Shown: in pieces, positions 1-8,221 of the stretch
How the letters are laid out: every line of letters starts with the position of its first letter
Numbering within the stretch: the first letter of the stretch is position 1
Source of the DNA: a virus
DNA length: 45,981 bases
Strand: one strand, 5' to 3'
IMG/VR virus record: IMGVR_UViG_3300014493_000009
Location: 1 to 45,981 of that record
Position numbers and translations under genes: made by a program
Notes under the pieces: generated by a model
Database searches by the model: none
What the model saw: only the letters and a program-made list of their open reading frames with translations
Told to the model about the DNA's origin: nothing

Positions 1-71
1 AACGACAACCGTGGCGGGAGGTCACAGCGGCCATGGATGCCGCACTGCATCTACTCCCCAAAACCCCGTAA
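1..71 (+). CDS. 3' end of an unidentified upstream gene (partial)
   Basis: The third frame is open from the window edge to a TAA at 69-71. It would encode about 22 C-terminal residues including WREVTAAMDAALHLL, which reads like the end of a helical protein. There is also an internal ATG at 33. With so little sequence no function can be assigned, and the frame could be open by chance. It is followed by about 60 bases that carry a promoter-like sequence for the terminase genes. Confidence 0.3.
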   Translation, partial: RQPWREVTAAMDAALHLLPKTP

Positions 72-93
72 TATCCACTCGCCTAACACTCAG

Positions 94-122
94 TTGCAAT
101 CCACTCCATCTTGTGTCATTAT
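94..122 (+). promoter_or_regulatory. Promoter-like sequence before the packaging operon
   Basis: TTGCAA at 94-99 and CATTAT at 117-122 are separated by 17 bases, resembling a sigma-70 -35/-10 pair. Transcription would start near 129-131, right at a GTG codon at 131 and 9 bases before the ATG at 140. The -35 side (TTGCAATCCAC) is nearly identical to the one at 8186 (TTGCATCCAC), which supports a shared promoter type. Inference only. Confidence 0.4.
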
Positions 123-139
123 CTCCTTTGGTGACACTT

Positions 140-721
140 ATGCCTGCAGGATTACCTAAAGACGAACCCCTCCGCTCACAAGAGGCCTTCACCGCCTATT
201 GTCAGCTCACTCCGGAGCAGCACGAGAAGCCGCTGGAGTGCTACGCCCTATTAGGCGCACGCTACCAGGCGCCGGTGAAATTGGTCGAATCGTGGGCCAA
301 GAAATACAAATGGTCCGACCGCCGCCGCCAATTCGAACAGACCGTCATGCAGAAGGTGCAGGAACGGGTTGTCGAGAACGCCGTCGAGACGAAACTATAC
401 TTTCACGACAAACTAACCACCTTGATTCGCCTATGGTTCACCACGCGCATGGCTGCGGAAAACTCCAGCGCCACCATCAACGCCATGCGCCCCGGCGACA
501 TCCGCGCGCTCATCGAGTTGGACCTCGACATCATGGGCGGCAAGGACATCAGCGATGCCCTCAAGGGGGTGAAGGAAGATGAGAAGGACGCCAAGGCCGC
601 GGTGAAGGTGCTGACGACGAAGGAACTTCAGAGTCTCGTGGCCATCGGGGATCAGGACCGCGCCAAGAATCAACCCGTGGCCTTACCGTCGGCCGGCCCG
701 ACCGGTACAGGGAATGCATAA
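140..721 (+). CDS. Terminase small subunit-like protein
   Basis: A 193-residue, mostly helical and charged protein lying directly upstream of the large terminase, the usual place of the small subunit that recognises phage DNA for packaging. Its N-terminal part (about 15-65) contains LECYALLGARYQAPVKLVESW, which resembles the helix-turn-helix of small terminases that act on recognition DNA, and is followed by KKYKWSDRRRQFEQ. The C-terminus is low in complexity. ATG 140 is chosen, but an in-frame GTG at 131 is possible because neither has a Shine-Dalgarno sequence and the promoter-like sequence at 94-122 would place the transcript start at about 130. The stop directly abuts the GTG of the next gene. 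Assignment rests mainly on position and general character. Confidence 0.6.
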   Translation: MPAGLPKDEPLRSQEAFTAYCQLTPEQHEKPLECYALLGARYQAPVKLVESWAKKYKWSDRRRQFEQTVMQKVQERVVENAVETKLYFHDKLTTLIRLWFTTRMAAENSSATINAMRPGDIRALIELDLDIMGGKDISDALKGVKEDEKDAKAAVKVLTTKELQSLVAIGDQDRAKNQPVALPSAGPTGTGNA

Positions 722-2371
722 GTGAAGAAGAAGATTGCAGCGAAAATTCGTGCGGCGGTATCGGGGCTGACGTCCACCGCAGCATCGGCTTCGACAGTGG
801 CAGCGGCAGCGGCAGCGGCAGCGACAGCAACCCCAACCTCGACCATCGCAGCCCATGAAATTCCTCCGCCGCGCGTTAATCCCATGCAGGTGCAGGCTGC
901 GCGGCAGGAGTTGGCCTCGCGCGAGTTAGTACCGTATGTGGAATTTGTGCACAAACCGGCGCTGTCCACGGCACGGCACATGGCGGAATGGGCCGACATC
1001 TTCATGCACCCGTCGAAGACGAAACCCCATACGTTGATCATCGCTCCTCCGGGGTCGTCGAAGACCAGTTGGAGCAGCAAATTCCTCCCCTGCTTTCTTA
1101 TCGGCCAGAACCCTGGACTGCATGTCGGCGTCGTGACCTCCACCGCCAAGCGCGCATGGAAGCTATCCCTCGCCTGCCGCGACACGGTCACGGAAGTTCC
1201 GGAGTATCAACAGGTGTTCCCGCATGTGCGGCCCAATAAGGCTAAAGGTTGGGCCCGTGATCAGTGGTTCGTCGAGCGTCCGCAAAAGGACGACCCCGAC
1301 CCAACGATGACTTCATGCGGACTCTTCGGCGATATCCTCGGGTCCCGATTGGACTTTTTGATCTTCGACGACATCTTTGACGAGGAGACGATTGGCAGCG
1401 ACACCCTCCGTGAGCGTGGACGCAAGTGGGTGCGCAATACGGCTATGACGCGGCTCGACCCGTCGAAGGGGCGTGCGGTTGCCATTTTGACGAGATGGAG
1501 TGGAGTCACTGAGGATCTCGTCGCCGAATTCGAGAAGGACAAGCGCTGGCAGATAATCAAGATGCCGGCGATCGGCTACTTCGGCGATGGGAACTCCTTG
1601 TGGCCTGACCGCCTGCCGCTACAGTTCCTATTAGATGAGCAGGAGCGGGACCCGCTGGGCTTCGAAGCGGTCTATCAAGGCAATCCATCCCTGGCGGAAG
1701 GCGATATTTTCAAGCGCGCCTGGTGGAAGTGGATGGATCTCGACGCCTGGCCCGATAAATTTGAGATGATCGTGCAGGCGTGGGACACCGCGTACAAGAA
1801 AGGGAAGAAGAATGACTATAGTTCATGCGTAACTCTTGGCATCCTGCGCGGCGGGATTTTCGTTCTCCACGTGCTGCGCGAGAAACTCACTTGGCCGGAG
1901 TTGGTCGAGGCGGCGAACAAACAGTTCTACGCTTTCCGCCCTCGCACGGTGTTGATTGAGGACTCGGCGAGCGGGCAGAGCTTGCTGCAACAGTTAAAAG
2001 TGCAGTCGGAGCCCATGATACCGGTGCATGAGTCGCAGCGCGGGCAGCAGGACAAGCGGTCCTTCGTATTGCCGGTGACAGGCTATGTCCAAGGCGGACG
2101 CGTATGGCTGCCGAAAGATGTGCCATGGGCGAAACGGTTCGTCTCCTCCCTGGGCAACTTCAACCCCGACCGTGAGCAGAAGGACGACGAAGTTTTGGCC
2201 TTCACTCACGGCATGTTATGGCTGACCAAATCAAAGTCCGTGTCGCTCACTCAGGATTGCCTGATTAAACCGTCGGGACTGAGTGAAAATGTAGGCAGCA
2301 TGGGGACGCGGTTTGCCACACAATTAGGACTCGGCGGTTCACCCGGGGGTTCATGGTTTGACCAAATGTAA
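722..2371 (+). CDS. Terminase large subunit (ATPase-nuclease)
   Basis: This is the packaging motor: it pumps DNA through the portal and cuts it. The 549 residues show a Walker A-like APPGSSKT (109-115, Lys114), a Walker B-like LDFLIFDD (210-217), and an RNase H-type nuclease with acidic residues in VQAWDTAY (Asp355), LIEDSASG (Asp414) and QKDDEVLAF (Asp488/489). It is of the Mu gp28/Terminase_6 kind. Residues about 20-40 are an alanine-rich low-complexity tract encoded partly by GGCAGC repeats. GTG start at 722 immediately follows the previous stop, so translation is probably coupled. The portal lies downstream, as usual. Length is normal for the family. Confidence 0.92.
   Translation: MKKKIAAKIRAAVSGLTSTAASASTVAAAAAAAATATPTSTIAAHEIPPPRVNPMQVQAARQELASRELVPYVEFVHKPALSTARHMAEWADIFMHPSKTKPHTLIIAPPGSSKTSWSSKFLPCFLIGQNPGLHVGVVTSTAKRAWKLSLACRDTVTEVPEYQQVFPHVRPNKAKGWARDQWFVERPQKDDPDPTMTSCGLFGDILGSRLDFLIFDDIFDEETIGSDTLRERGRKWVRNTAMTRLDPSKGRAVAILTRWSGVTEDLVAEFEKDKRWQIIKMPAIGYFGDGNSLWPDRLPLQFLLDEQERDPLGFEAVYQGNPSLAEGDIFKRAWWKWMDLDAWPDKFEMIVQAWDTAYKKGKKNDYSSCVTLGILRGGIFVLHVLREKLTWPELVEAANKQFYAFRPRTVLIEDSASGQSLLQQLKVQSEPMIPVHESQRGQQDKRSFVLPVTGYVQGGRVWLPKDVPWAKRFVSSLGNFNPDREQKDDEVLAFTHGMLWLTKSKSVSLTQDCLIKPSGLSENVGSMGTRFATQLGLGGSPGGSWFDQM
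799..828 (+). repeat. GGCAGC hexanucleotide microsatellite in the terminase gene
   Basis: Four tandem GGCAGC units plus one GACAGC variant encode part of an alanine run near the terminase N-terminus. Because the unit is six bases, slippage would add or remove two residues without shifting the frame. Confidence 0.85.
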
Positions 2372-2385
2372 CTTAGGGGGCTAAT

Positions 2386-2562
2386 GTGGAATTCGCTGCG
2401 GATAACGACGAACTGCAACTGCTGGAAATCTCCGTCAACGCCAGCTACGCCACGTGGAAGGATCAGATCCGCCACGTCAACATTCTGAAGATCCGCTGCC
2501 TCTGCTTCTGGGACGGCGTGCGGCTGCCGGTGCAGTTTGGAGTGGATACGACGAATAACTAA
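2386..2562 (+). CDS. Small protein between terminase and portal
   Basis: A 58-residue reading frame starting at GTG 2386, with AGGGGG five bases upstream (2375-2380) as a good ribosome-binding site. It fills the gap between terminase and portal almost exactly. The product contains LQLLEISVNASYATWKD and ends VRLPVQFGVDTTNN, suggesting a compact alpha/beta protein. The C-LC-W cysteine cluster (about residues 39-44) has no clear metal-binding spacing. I do not recognise the family. Position suggests a small head or packaging accessory protein, but this is inference. Confidence 0.65.
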   Translation: MEFAADNDELQLLEISVNASYATWKDQIRHVNILKIRCLCFWDGVRLPVQFGVDTTNN

Positions 2563-2575
2563 GAGGACACTTCCT

Positions 2576-4762
2576 ATGCCTGTCGACAACGTAATTGCCG
2601 CGCACTCCATGCCGGTCACGACTGTACAGCCGGTTAGTCCGGACCTACTGGCCGGTGGGTATCCGAAGTCCGCCAACGACGGCGCGACAGGTGGGTTCTT
2701 CAACAATATGTTTGGTGCGTTGCGGCGGATATTCCCCAATGGGCCACTGGCGGGGGAGTATGGCGTGAAGTCCTCACAGCCCGTGCTGAGTCCCTTTCAA
2801 GCCAACCCGGTGCCGGAGCCTCAGCCTACGCAGCGTCCGGCGCAGACCACGGCGCAGTTGGGGGGATCGGGCACACCAATCTATGCGGGTTTCGTGACCG
2901 ACCTTGGGGAATACAATGGCAAACTGCAGGGGAGCAGTGCGTTTCCTACCTATGAGAAAATGCGCCGGAGTGATCCGGATTGCCACGCCGGGATAAATGC
3001 GACGAAGCTGCCTATCAGGTGTGCGCAGTATCAAGTGATACCTGGAGTCACTCCTGCAAGTCCCCTGTATAACTTCGCCGTGGAAATTGCCGACATGGTA
3101 AGGGAGAATTTATTCGGCGGCCTGGAGACGATGTCATCGACGGGGTTTTATCACGGGCAGACCTTCGAGTCCGTGCTGGAGAATGCCCTGCTGTGCATTG
3201 ATTTTGGTTGCTCCTCCCATGAAATCCTCTGGCATGTCGACCAAGATAAGGTGAGAATCCGCAGGCTGGCGCCCATGCTCCCCATGACGTTCTTCCGTTT
3301 TTATCCCGACAAAGACGGGCAAATCCTGCTGGCGTTGGAGCAGTATGGTTACCGCGGCGACGAGTACGTGAATGTGATCATCCCATCCGAAAAGATCGAC
3401 TACTTCACTTACGATAAGGAAGGCAGCGATTTCTATGGGCGCAGCGCTCTACGCTACGCCTATGCTCCGTGGTGGGTAAAATCAAACCTGTGGCGACTGG
3501 ATAGCATCGCGATTGAACGCAATGGAATGGGGATCCCCCTCATCACGATGCCTGAGAATGCATCCGATGAGGACAAAGCTTCCGCCCAAGCATTCGTCAC
3601 TTCACTGGCTATTCATGAGCAGGTAGGCCTCACGCTCCCCTTCGGTTACGACTTCAAGCTGGTCGGCATGACGGGCCGTATCCGCGATCCGAAGGCATCC
3701 ATTCAGCATATGAGCGAGCAGATCCTGCGCTCCTTCCTCGCCCAGTTCCTCGCCTTCGGCACGACCGCCACCGGCAGCCGCTCCCTGTCTCAGGACATGT
3801 CCACCTTCTTTAAGTTGGGCCTCAACACTATCGCACGCGCTACCACCGGCACCATATCCAAGAGCTGCATTCGGCGCTTAGTCGACTTCAACTATGGCGA
3901 CTCCCGCAAGCAGATCCCCTACCCTCAGCTCATCCACTCCAACATCGCCGCGCTCGACCCGATGGAGTTGGCGGAGAAGATTAAAAATCTCAGCCAATGG
4001 CAAGTGGATCTCCTGCAACCCGACGATGAACTGGAAAACTGGTTCCGTCATGAATACGGATTGCCCGCCAAGACCAAGATGCGCGTTCGTTGGATGCCTG
4101 TTCAGACCCGCCTCATGGAGCAACCTGCTCCGGGCCTCACGCCGACGGAGATCGAAGCGGGGAAGGACCCTGGCGGCGCCCCGCCGGTTGTGGAGCCTAT
4201 CAATCCCACCGGCGGGCAGAATCCTCCGCACCCCGGCACTCCGGTTAAGCAGTCCTATGAGCCCGGCGTGCAGCCCAATCCGCACCGTGAGGAGGGAGCG
4301 AAGGTCAATCCGGTCGGCGGTGGCGGCCCGGCGGCGAGTATGAAGGCGGAGGAGACCGTGGAGTTGTGTCTCCTCCTGGCCGACAAGCAACCGGCCAGTC
4401 CAAAAATTGTAGTGTTCGACTTCGATGGAACCATTTCAATTTTCCCTGGGAAGAAACAACTCGACTACGTCCCGGGGAAATTCGGCGTGTGCAGTGAGAA
4501 TGCAAGGGAGTTGATGAAGCGGATCACCGCGGCGGGGATGAAGTGTGCAGTGGTCACGGCCCGCAAGGATATTGAGGATACAAAAGCGTGGATCAAGGCG
4601 CAGAAGCTCCCGGTGGTCAGCGTAGGAAATGAGAAGATTCCCTGCCTGATGAGCGTCGATGACAGAGGTTGCCACATTTCGTGGGGGGAGGACCTCGACC
4701 CCGCTGCCGTGTCGGCCGTGATGAAGGCGCTCAAGAAGATTATGAAGACACATGGAGATTAA
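2576..4762 (+). CDS. Portal protein (DUF935/Mu gp29-like) fused to a HAD-type phosphatase domain
   Basis: Residues about 85-520 look like a DUF935 portal, the ring through which DNA enters the head (for example YEKMRRSDPDCHAGINATK, GFYHGQTFESVLENAL and QILRSFLAQFLAFGTT). A proline/glycine-rich linker (about 535-590) leads into a complete HAD domain at about 608-728: motif I DFDGT (Asp615, Asp617), motif II threonine in VVTAR (Thr661), motif III lysine in NEKIP (Lys687) and motif IV acids in SVDDR (Asp695, Asp696). All four catalytic motifs are intact, so activity is plausible. The 728-residue length exceeds an ordinary portal of about 500. ATG 2576 is preceded by AAGAGGA. The frame is unbroken across both parts. 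Confidence 0.85.
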   Translation: MPVDNVIAAHSMPVTTVQPVSPDLLAGGYPKSANDGATGGFFNNMFGALRRIFPNGPLAGEYGVKSSQPVLSPFQANPVPEPQPTQRPAQTTAQLGGSGTPIYAGFVTDLGEYNGKLQGSSAFPTYEKMRRSDPDCHAGINATKLPIRCAQYQVIPGVTPASPLYNFAVEIADMVRENLFGGLETMSSTGFYHGQTFESVLENALLCIDFGCSSHEILWHVDQDKVRIRRLAPMLPMTFFRFYPDKDGQILLALEQYGYRGDEYVNVIIPSEKIDYFTYDKEGSDFYGRSALRYAYAPWWVKSNLWRLDSIAIERNGMGIPLITMPENASDEDKASAQAFVTSLAIHEQVGLTLPFGYDFKLVGMTGRIRDPKASIQHMSEQILRSFLAQFLAFGTTATGSRSLSQDMSTFFKLGLNTIARATTGTISKSCIRRLVDFNYGDSRKQIPYPQLIHSNIAALDPMELAEKIKNLSQWQVDLLQPDDELENWFRHEYGLPAKTKMRVRWMPVQTRLMEQPAPGLTPTEIEAGKDPGGAPPVVEPINPTGGQNPPHPGTPVKQSYEPGVQPNPHREEGAKVNPVGGGGPAASMKAEETVELCLLLADKQPASPKIVVFDFDGTISIFPGKKQLDYVPGKFGVCSENARELMKRITAAGMKCAVVTARKDIEDTKAWIKAQKLPVVSVGNEKIPCLMSVDDRGCHISWGEDLDPAAVSAVMKALKKIMKTHGD

Positions 4763-4799
4763 AGTGCCACAGTTTTCAATTTGCCTCAAGGGGGATACA

Positions 4800-4985
4800 A
4801 TGCCCAGACCGTGCTTCTTTCCCGGATGTTATGCCCTAGAGAAACGTATTTACGATGCAGCAACCCCAGAGGATCGGATAACGATCGAGAGAGGTTATCT
4901 TCGATCACCATGGATTACACACTATACCCCTGAACCGGTAACCGCTACAGATGGAAATGAAAAGATCTTTCAGATCGGTAATTGA
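4800..4985 (+). CDS. Small hypothetical protein with CFFPGCY motif
   Basis: ATG 4800 has AAGGGGG five bases upstream (4788-4794), so it is preferred to the ATG at 4752 that overlaps the portal gene. The 61-residue product begins MPRPCFFPGCYALEKRIYD and continues with DAATPEDRITIERGYLRSPW. The C-x4-C pair could bind metal with another partner, but no second pair is present. It is the first of four small genes between portal and the next large gene. I do not recognise it. Confidence 0.65.
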   Translation: MPRPCFFPGCYALEKRIYDAATPEDRITIERGYLRSPWITHYTPEPVTATDGNEKIFQIGN

Positions 4986-4990
4986 TCCCT

Positions 4991-5182
4991 ATGTCCACAT
5001 GTGATACCGTATTCCCTGTGCAGCACTTCGCCGGAGTTGAACTCATCATCGACCCCTTCGCTTCCGACGGGGGCCCGTGGCGCAATCCACTACGGGTGGA
5101 CAGCTTTATCGTCAATCCCAAGGAGTGGGCGGAGATTCAGCGGCGGTTGGCGGAGATGCACGCGAAATCGAAGGAGGAGTAG
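4991..5182 (+). CDS. Small hypothetical protein
   Basis: A 63-residue product with a beta-rich N-terminal half (FAGVELIIDPFA) and a charged C-terminal helix (NPKEWAEIQRRLAEMHAKSKEE). The start could instead be TTG 4982, which overlaps the previous TGA; neither has a strong ribosome-binding site, so translation is probably coupled. The end of this gene supplies the strong AAGGAGGAG ribosome-binding site of its neighbour. Function unknown. Confidence 0.65.
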   Translation: MSTCDTVFPVQHFAGVELIIDPFASDGGPWRNPLRVDSFIVNPKEWAEIQRRLAEMHAKSKEE

Positions 5183-5185
5183 AAA

Positions 5186-5635
5186 ATGGTCGACGGTCGT
5201 TACTGTTTCGTCTGTCACGAATTCACCGAGGGTGACGCTCCATGCAAATGCCCCGACGGTACATCGCGGCGGCTTGATGTTGCCGATCCTGTAGAGGAGT
5301 TTACGGATCAGGTTGTATTGACCCGCAATGCTGATGGTGTTGTCGCGACTTGGGGTGCCCATTCCGGATTTGGTACCGATGAAGCTGAGGCGCTTGTCGT
5401 GCTGGCCAATAAACTCCGCGCTGGCAAGCTTTACCCCTGCGATTGCGGGCAGTTGGTATTCACCTTCTACGTGGCGCGTAGACTGCTGGCCCAGCCGGAT
5501 GTCGAGGAAGGTGGCTATCTTCGCTGCCACTATTGCTTCGCTGACGATGACAAGGGGGACGACTTGAAGTTGAATGGGAGTCAGGATCATCTGCAAGTGG
5601 AAGGTGGAGCAACCAGCGATGCACCCAAAAGTTGA
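5186..5635 (+). CDS. Hypothetical protein with paired cysteine knuckles
   Basis: 149 residues with cysteine pairs at both ends: CFVC and CKC near residues 7-22, then CDC and CHYC at about 76-116. Such an arrangement usually binds structural zinc. The core (TRNADGVVATWGAHSGFGTDE) looks beta-stranded. ATG 5186 follows a near-ideal AAGGAGGAG that overlaps the preceding stop, predicting strong translation. It overlaps the start of the next gene by 17 bases. The family is not recognised; it may be a small virion or host-interaction protein. Confidence 0.7.
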   Translation: MVDGRYCFVCHEFTEGDAPCKCPDGTSRRLDVADPVEEFTDQVVLTRNADGVVATWGAHSGFGTDEAEALVVLANKLRAGKLYPCDCGQLVFTFYVARRLLAQPDVEEGGYLRCHYCFADDDKGDDLKLNGSQDHLQVEGGATSDAPKS

Positions 5636-5978
5636 ACTCGCCATGAAGGTGCTGACGCTTCTCGCCGACCACGACACCTGTGAAGACGTGTGGTGGCGCA
5701 CGGACGGCGAGTATGCGCCCATAACCTTCATCGTCAACTGCAACGACTTATTTTACTGGGCCTGTGCAGACGCGGTGGAAATTACCGAGGACAACTTCCC
5801 CTTGATGGTGCAGGCGTACGGCGATGCGGACGCCATCAACTGCCCGGTATGGGCGGCTACACTATTCTGCACGCGCACCCGGGCGATGAGGCCGCAACCT
5901 CCGTGCTATAAGGGATTCCCGCAGGTGCTATGGCCCTTGCTCGACGAGTGCGGGCCGAAGCGGACGGCGGAGTTTTAG
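5619..5978 (+). CDS. Hypothetical acidic protein
   Basis: A 119-residue protein starting at ATG 5619, preceded by AAGGTGGAG. It reads VELAMKVLTLLADHDTCEDVWWRTDGEYAPITFIVNC in pieces, suggesting an N-terminal helix and then a beta-sheet core rich in tryptophan and cysteine. It is probably a globular cytoplasmic or virion-associated protein; there is no signal or membrane segment. I cannot name a family. It sits in the block of small genes between portal and the InPase/histidine phosphatase gene. Confidence 0.65.
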   Translation: MHPKVELAMKVLTLLADHDTCEDVWWRTDGEYAPITFIVNCNDLFYWACADAVEITEDNFPLMVQAYGDADAINCPVWAATLFCTRTRAMRPQPPCYKGFPQVLWPLLDECGPKRTAEF

Positions 5979-6029
5979 TTCAGTCCGAAGGTCGCATCAG
6001 CAGAAACACTACCGTTAAGGATCGACCCT

Positions 6030-7895
6030 ATGGAGCTAACACTTACCTGGGACGGCCAACTGACGCTCAGCGACGAGCCGTCCCAAGACGCTGTGTCGTG
6101 GAGCAAACCGTACCAGACGATGGTGCATGGTTTGCCTGTGTTCATCGAAAACCCGCGCGGCACGACGAGGTCCGGCAAAAACCGGGAGGGTACGCCGTGG
6201 TCGATCACCATGACGCATCACTACGGCCGCATCGAGAAGACGGCAGGATTTGACAATGAAGCCGTCGATGTCTTCATCGGCGACGATGCCGACTCGCAGG
6301 ATGTCCACGTCATCCGCACCCAAGACCCCATAACAAACACAATGGATGAAGAGAAGTGTGTGCTCTGCTGCCGCGATCCCGGCAAGGCGAAACAGATATT
6401 CTTGGACAACTATTCGGATAGCCGCTTCTATGGCGGTCAAACGCATATGACCATGGAGGAGTTTAAGCACTTCATCGGTTGGGCCGCCAAGCCGGACCTG
6501 CGACTCGCCGATAAACCGCCGCTGCCCCAAGTCCTACTGGTCCGCCATGCCCACGTGGCCGACAACGGCACCGACGACCCCTCCACTCAACTCGTCCGCG
6601 GCTCGCGCGATGTGGAGCCCGATGCTCAAGGGTTGGAGGAGGCGGAACGCATTGGTCGGGAATTCTCCGGCATGGCGATTGGCAAAATCTACACCTCCGG
6701 TAAACAGCGCGCACGGATCGTCGCCGATGCAATTAGCCGCGCCACAGGAGCGCCTGTCGAAGTAGACCCCGCACTGGAGTCTTGGGCCCGCGGCGAAATG
6801 GAGGGTTGTCCCGTCAGTGCCGTAATGGAGCGTATGCAATACTACGCTGAACATCCCGATGAAGTCCCGCCAGGCGGGGAGGCTCGCAACGCCTGGCTGC
6901 AGAAGTTCGGTGTGGATCTGAAGGCCAAGATGAATGAGACGGAGACTTCCGGCAAAATGATAGTTGGAGTTACACACCTGTCGAACATCATGGCGGTCCC
7001 GGCCATTGTCACCGGCGACACGGACCTGCTGCCCTTCCCCGGACAGAAGTTCAAAACCTGTGAAATGCTTGCCCTCACGAAGCCGGGCAAGGATTGGAAA
7101 TGGAAACGCTATGTCACCCTCAGCGATCGCCTCCAGCCTGTGGACTCCGCTGCCCATAAACGAGTCCTCGAATCCACTGCTCAACGAGTTCACGCAATAC
7201 TTCGAGACGCTGCTCCGGGAACTCGTGTGCTCGCAGGTGAGTATGTTCGCTCCTTTGGGTCGACCCCTCCCGCCACGGAACAGGGACTGGTGGAACTCAA
7301 TGACCTCCTCGGCGCTCGAATGCCGGTCGATGCGTCGCTAGCGAAATCCGTAGCGGATGCAGTCCGCCCCGCCTTCCTGTTCGGCCACGACGCGGTAATC
7401 CAGGAGTATGAAAAGGTGCAGGCGATGCCATCCCCTTGGCAAGACCCTCCGCAAGGATTCAATCCGGCCAACTTTCCCGCGCCCGCGATCGACGGGGGAA
7501 CGGAGCGTGTCTATGCTCCACTCGGCACCAATGTCGCACAGCCTACTCCGCCCGAGGGTCTGCAGGCGCCATGGGCACAATCCATTGCTGCAGTAGGTAA
7601 ACGTGGCGCTTTCGACTTTGCGGCATGGACATTGTCTCGGGAGATGTCGCAACTTCCCGAGGATTCGTACCCTGTGGGGTTGGATGGGCCGGATGAGCAG
7701 GAGTTTAATTTAGAGGCGGATATTCTGCAGAACGCCATGGCAAATTCCGGACTGCCACTCCGCCAGCTTGCCCGCGAGATTGCGCATCAGGCGCTGAACG
7801 AAGGTCGGCGGCAAGCGCTGAAGGAGCTGGGAAACAGAGTGTACTCGTTACAGCTTAGAGATGGCATTGTAACCGGAGAATACATATGCGCCTAG
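6030..7895 (+). CDS. Multidomain InPase-like / histidine phosphatase / MuF-like head protein
   Basis: Three regions can be read in 621 residues. Residues 1-155 resemble the InPase (inorganic pyrophosphatase-like) domain known from phage polyvalent proteins: ENPRGTTRSGKNREGTPW, EAVDVFIGDD and a final QTHMTMEEFKHFIGW. Residues about 168-345 are a histidine phosphatase (phosphoglycerate mutase-like) with LVRHAH (His173), SGKQRA, ESWARGEMEG (Glu250) and VTHLSN (His316), so the catalytic set is present. Residues about 500-621 are helical, ending HQALNEGRRQALKELGNRVYS, reminiscent of the MuF minor head protein but without its usual C-x2-C end. The place after the portal also fits MuF. AAGGA lies nine bases before ATG 6030. 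It may be a virion-carried enzyme. Confidence 0.75.
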   Translation: MELTLTWDGQLTLSDEPSQDAVSWSKPYQTMVHGLPVFIENPRGTTRSGKNREGTPWSITMTHHYGRIEKTAGFDNEAVDVFIGDDADSQDVHVIRTQDPITNTMDEEKCVLCCRDPGKAKQIFLDNYSDSRFYGGQTHMTMEEFKHFIGWAAKPDLRLADKPPLPQVLLVRHAHVADNGTDDPSTQLVRGSRDVEPDAQGLEEAERIGREFSGMAIGKIYTSGKQRARIVADAISRATGAPVEVDPALESWARGEMEGCPVSAVMERMQYYAEHPDEVPPGGEARNAWLQKFGVDLKAKMNETETSGKMIVGVTHLSNIMAVPAIVTGDTDLLPFPGQKFKTCEMLALTKPGKDWKWKRYVTLSDRLQPVDSAAHKRVLESTAQRVHAILRDAAPGTRVLAGEYVRSFGSTPPATEQGLVELNDLLGARMPVDASLAKSVADAVRPAFLFGHDAVIQEYEKVQAMPSPWQDPPQGFNPANFPAPAIDGGTERVYAPLGTNVAQPTPPEGLQAPWAQSIAAVGKRGAFDFAAWTLSREMSQLPEDSYPVGLDGPDEQEFNLEADILQNAMANSGLPLRQLAREIAHQALNEGRRQALKELGNRVYSLQLRDGIVTGEYICA

Positions 7896-8101
7896 TGAAG
7901 CACAATAAACTTGCGATGCCTCTACACAATCCACTTGTCGTCGCCCGATGCAGTGAGCGCGGCTGCCCATTCCCAGCAGAAGAGGGGCGGCAGTATTGCC
8001 GTCGATGCGGATTGATGCAGACGGAGCCCAGATACTTCCAGGGAACGTCTACGCTGGGTCAGGCGGAAATTCAATGGCAGTGTTTGATGAGCGAAAAGTA
8101 G
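7886..8101 (+). CDS. Zinc-ribbon-like microprotein
   Basis: 71 residues containing CSERGCPFPAEEGRQYCRRCG, a four-cysteine pattern typical of a zinc ribbon or knuckle. ATG 7886 has GGAG seven bases upstream and overlaps the previous gene by ten bases; an internal ATG at 7916 is a less likely start. Probably a DNA-, RNA- or protein-binding accessory factor, but the partner is unknown. It ends the first operon, followed by 120 bases containing the next promoter. Confidence 0.65.
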   Translation: MRLVKHNKLAMPLHNPLVVARCSERGCPFPAEEGRQYCRRCGLMQTEPRYFQGTSTLGQAEIQWQCLMSEK

Positions 8102-8185
8102 AGTGAAAGGCTGACGCCTGTGGCCGCCATTTAGAAAATCCACCCTCAAATCTCACCATCCGCACCACCCCCTCCAAAATACCCC

Positions 8186-8215
8186 TTGCATCCACCATTC
8201 CAAACTGGTTATCAT
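8186..8215 (+). promoter_or_regulatory. Promoter-like sequence placing the transcript start at the protease ATG
   Basis: TTGCAT (8186-8191) and TATCAT (8210-8215) are separated by 18 bases. The -10 ends six bases before ATG 8222, which has no Shine-Dalgarno sequence, so the mRNA may be leaderless. The TTGCATCCAC stretch echoes the sequence at 94-104 before the packaging operon. Confidence 0.5.
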
Positions 8216-8221
8216 GTAGTC

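Noticed and set aside
7886-8101. Idea that the zinc-ribbon gene is the frameshifted end of the MuF-like protein
   Set aside because: Its cysteine pattern differs from the MuF end, and it has its own ribosome-binding site, so it is treated as a separate gene.
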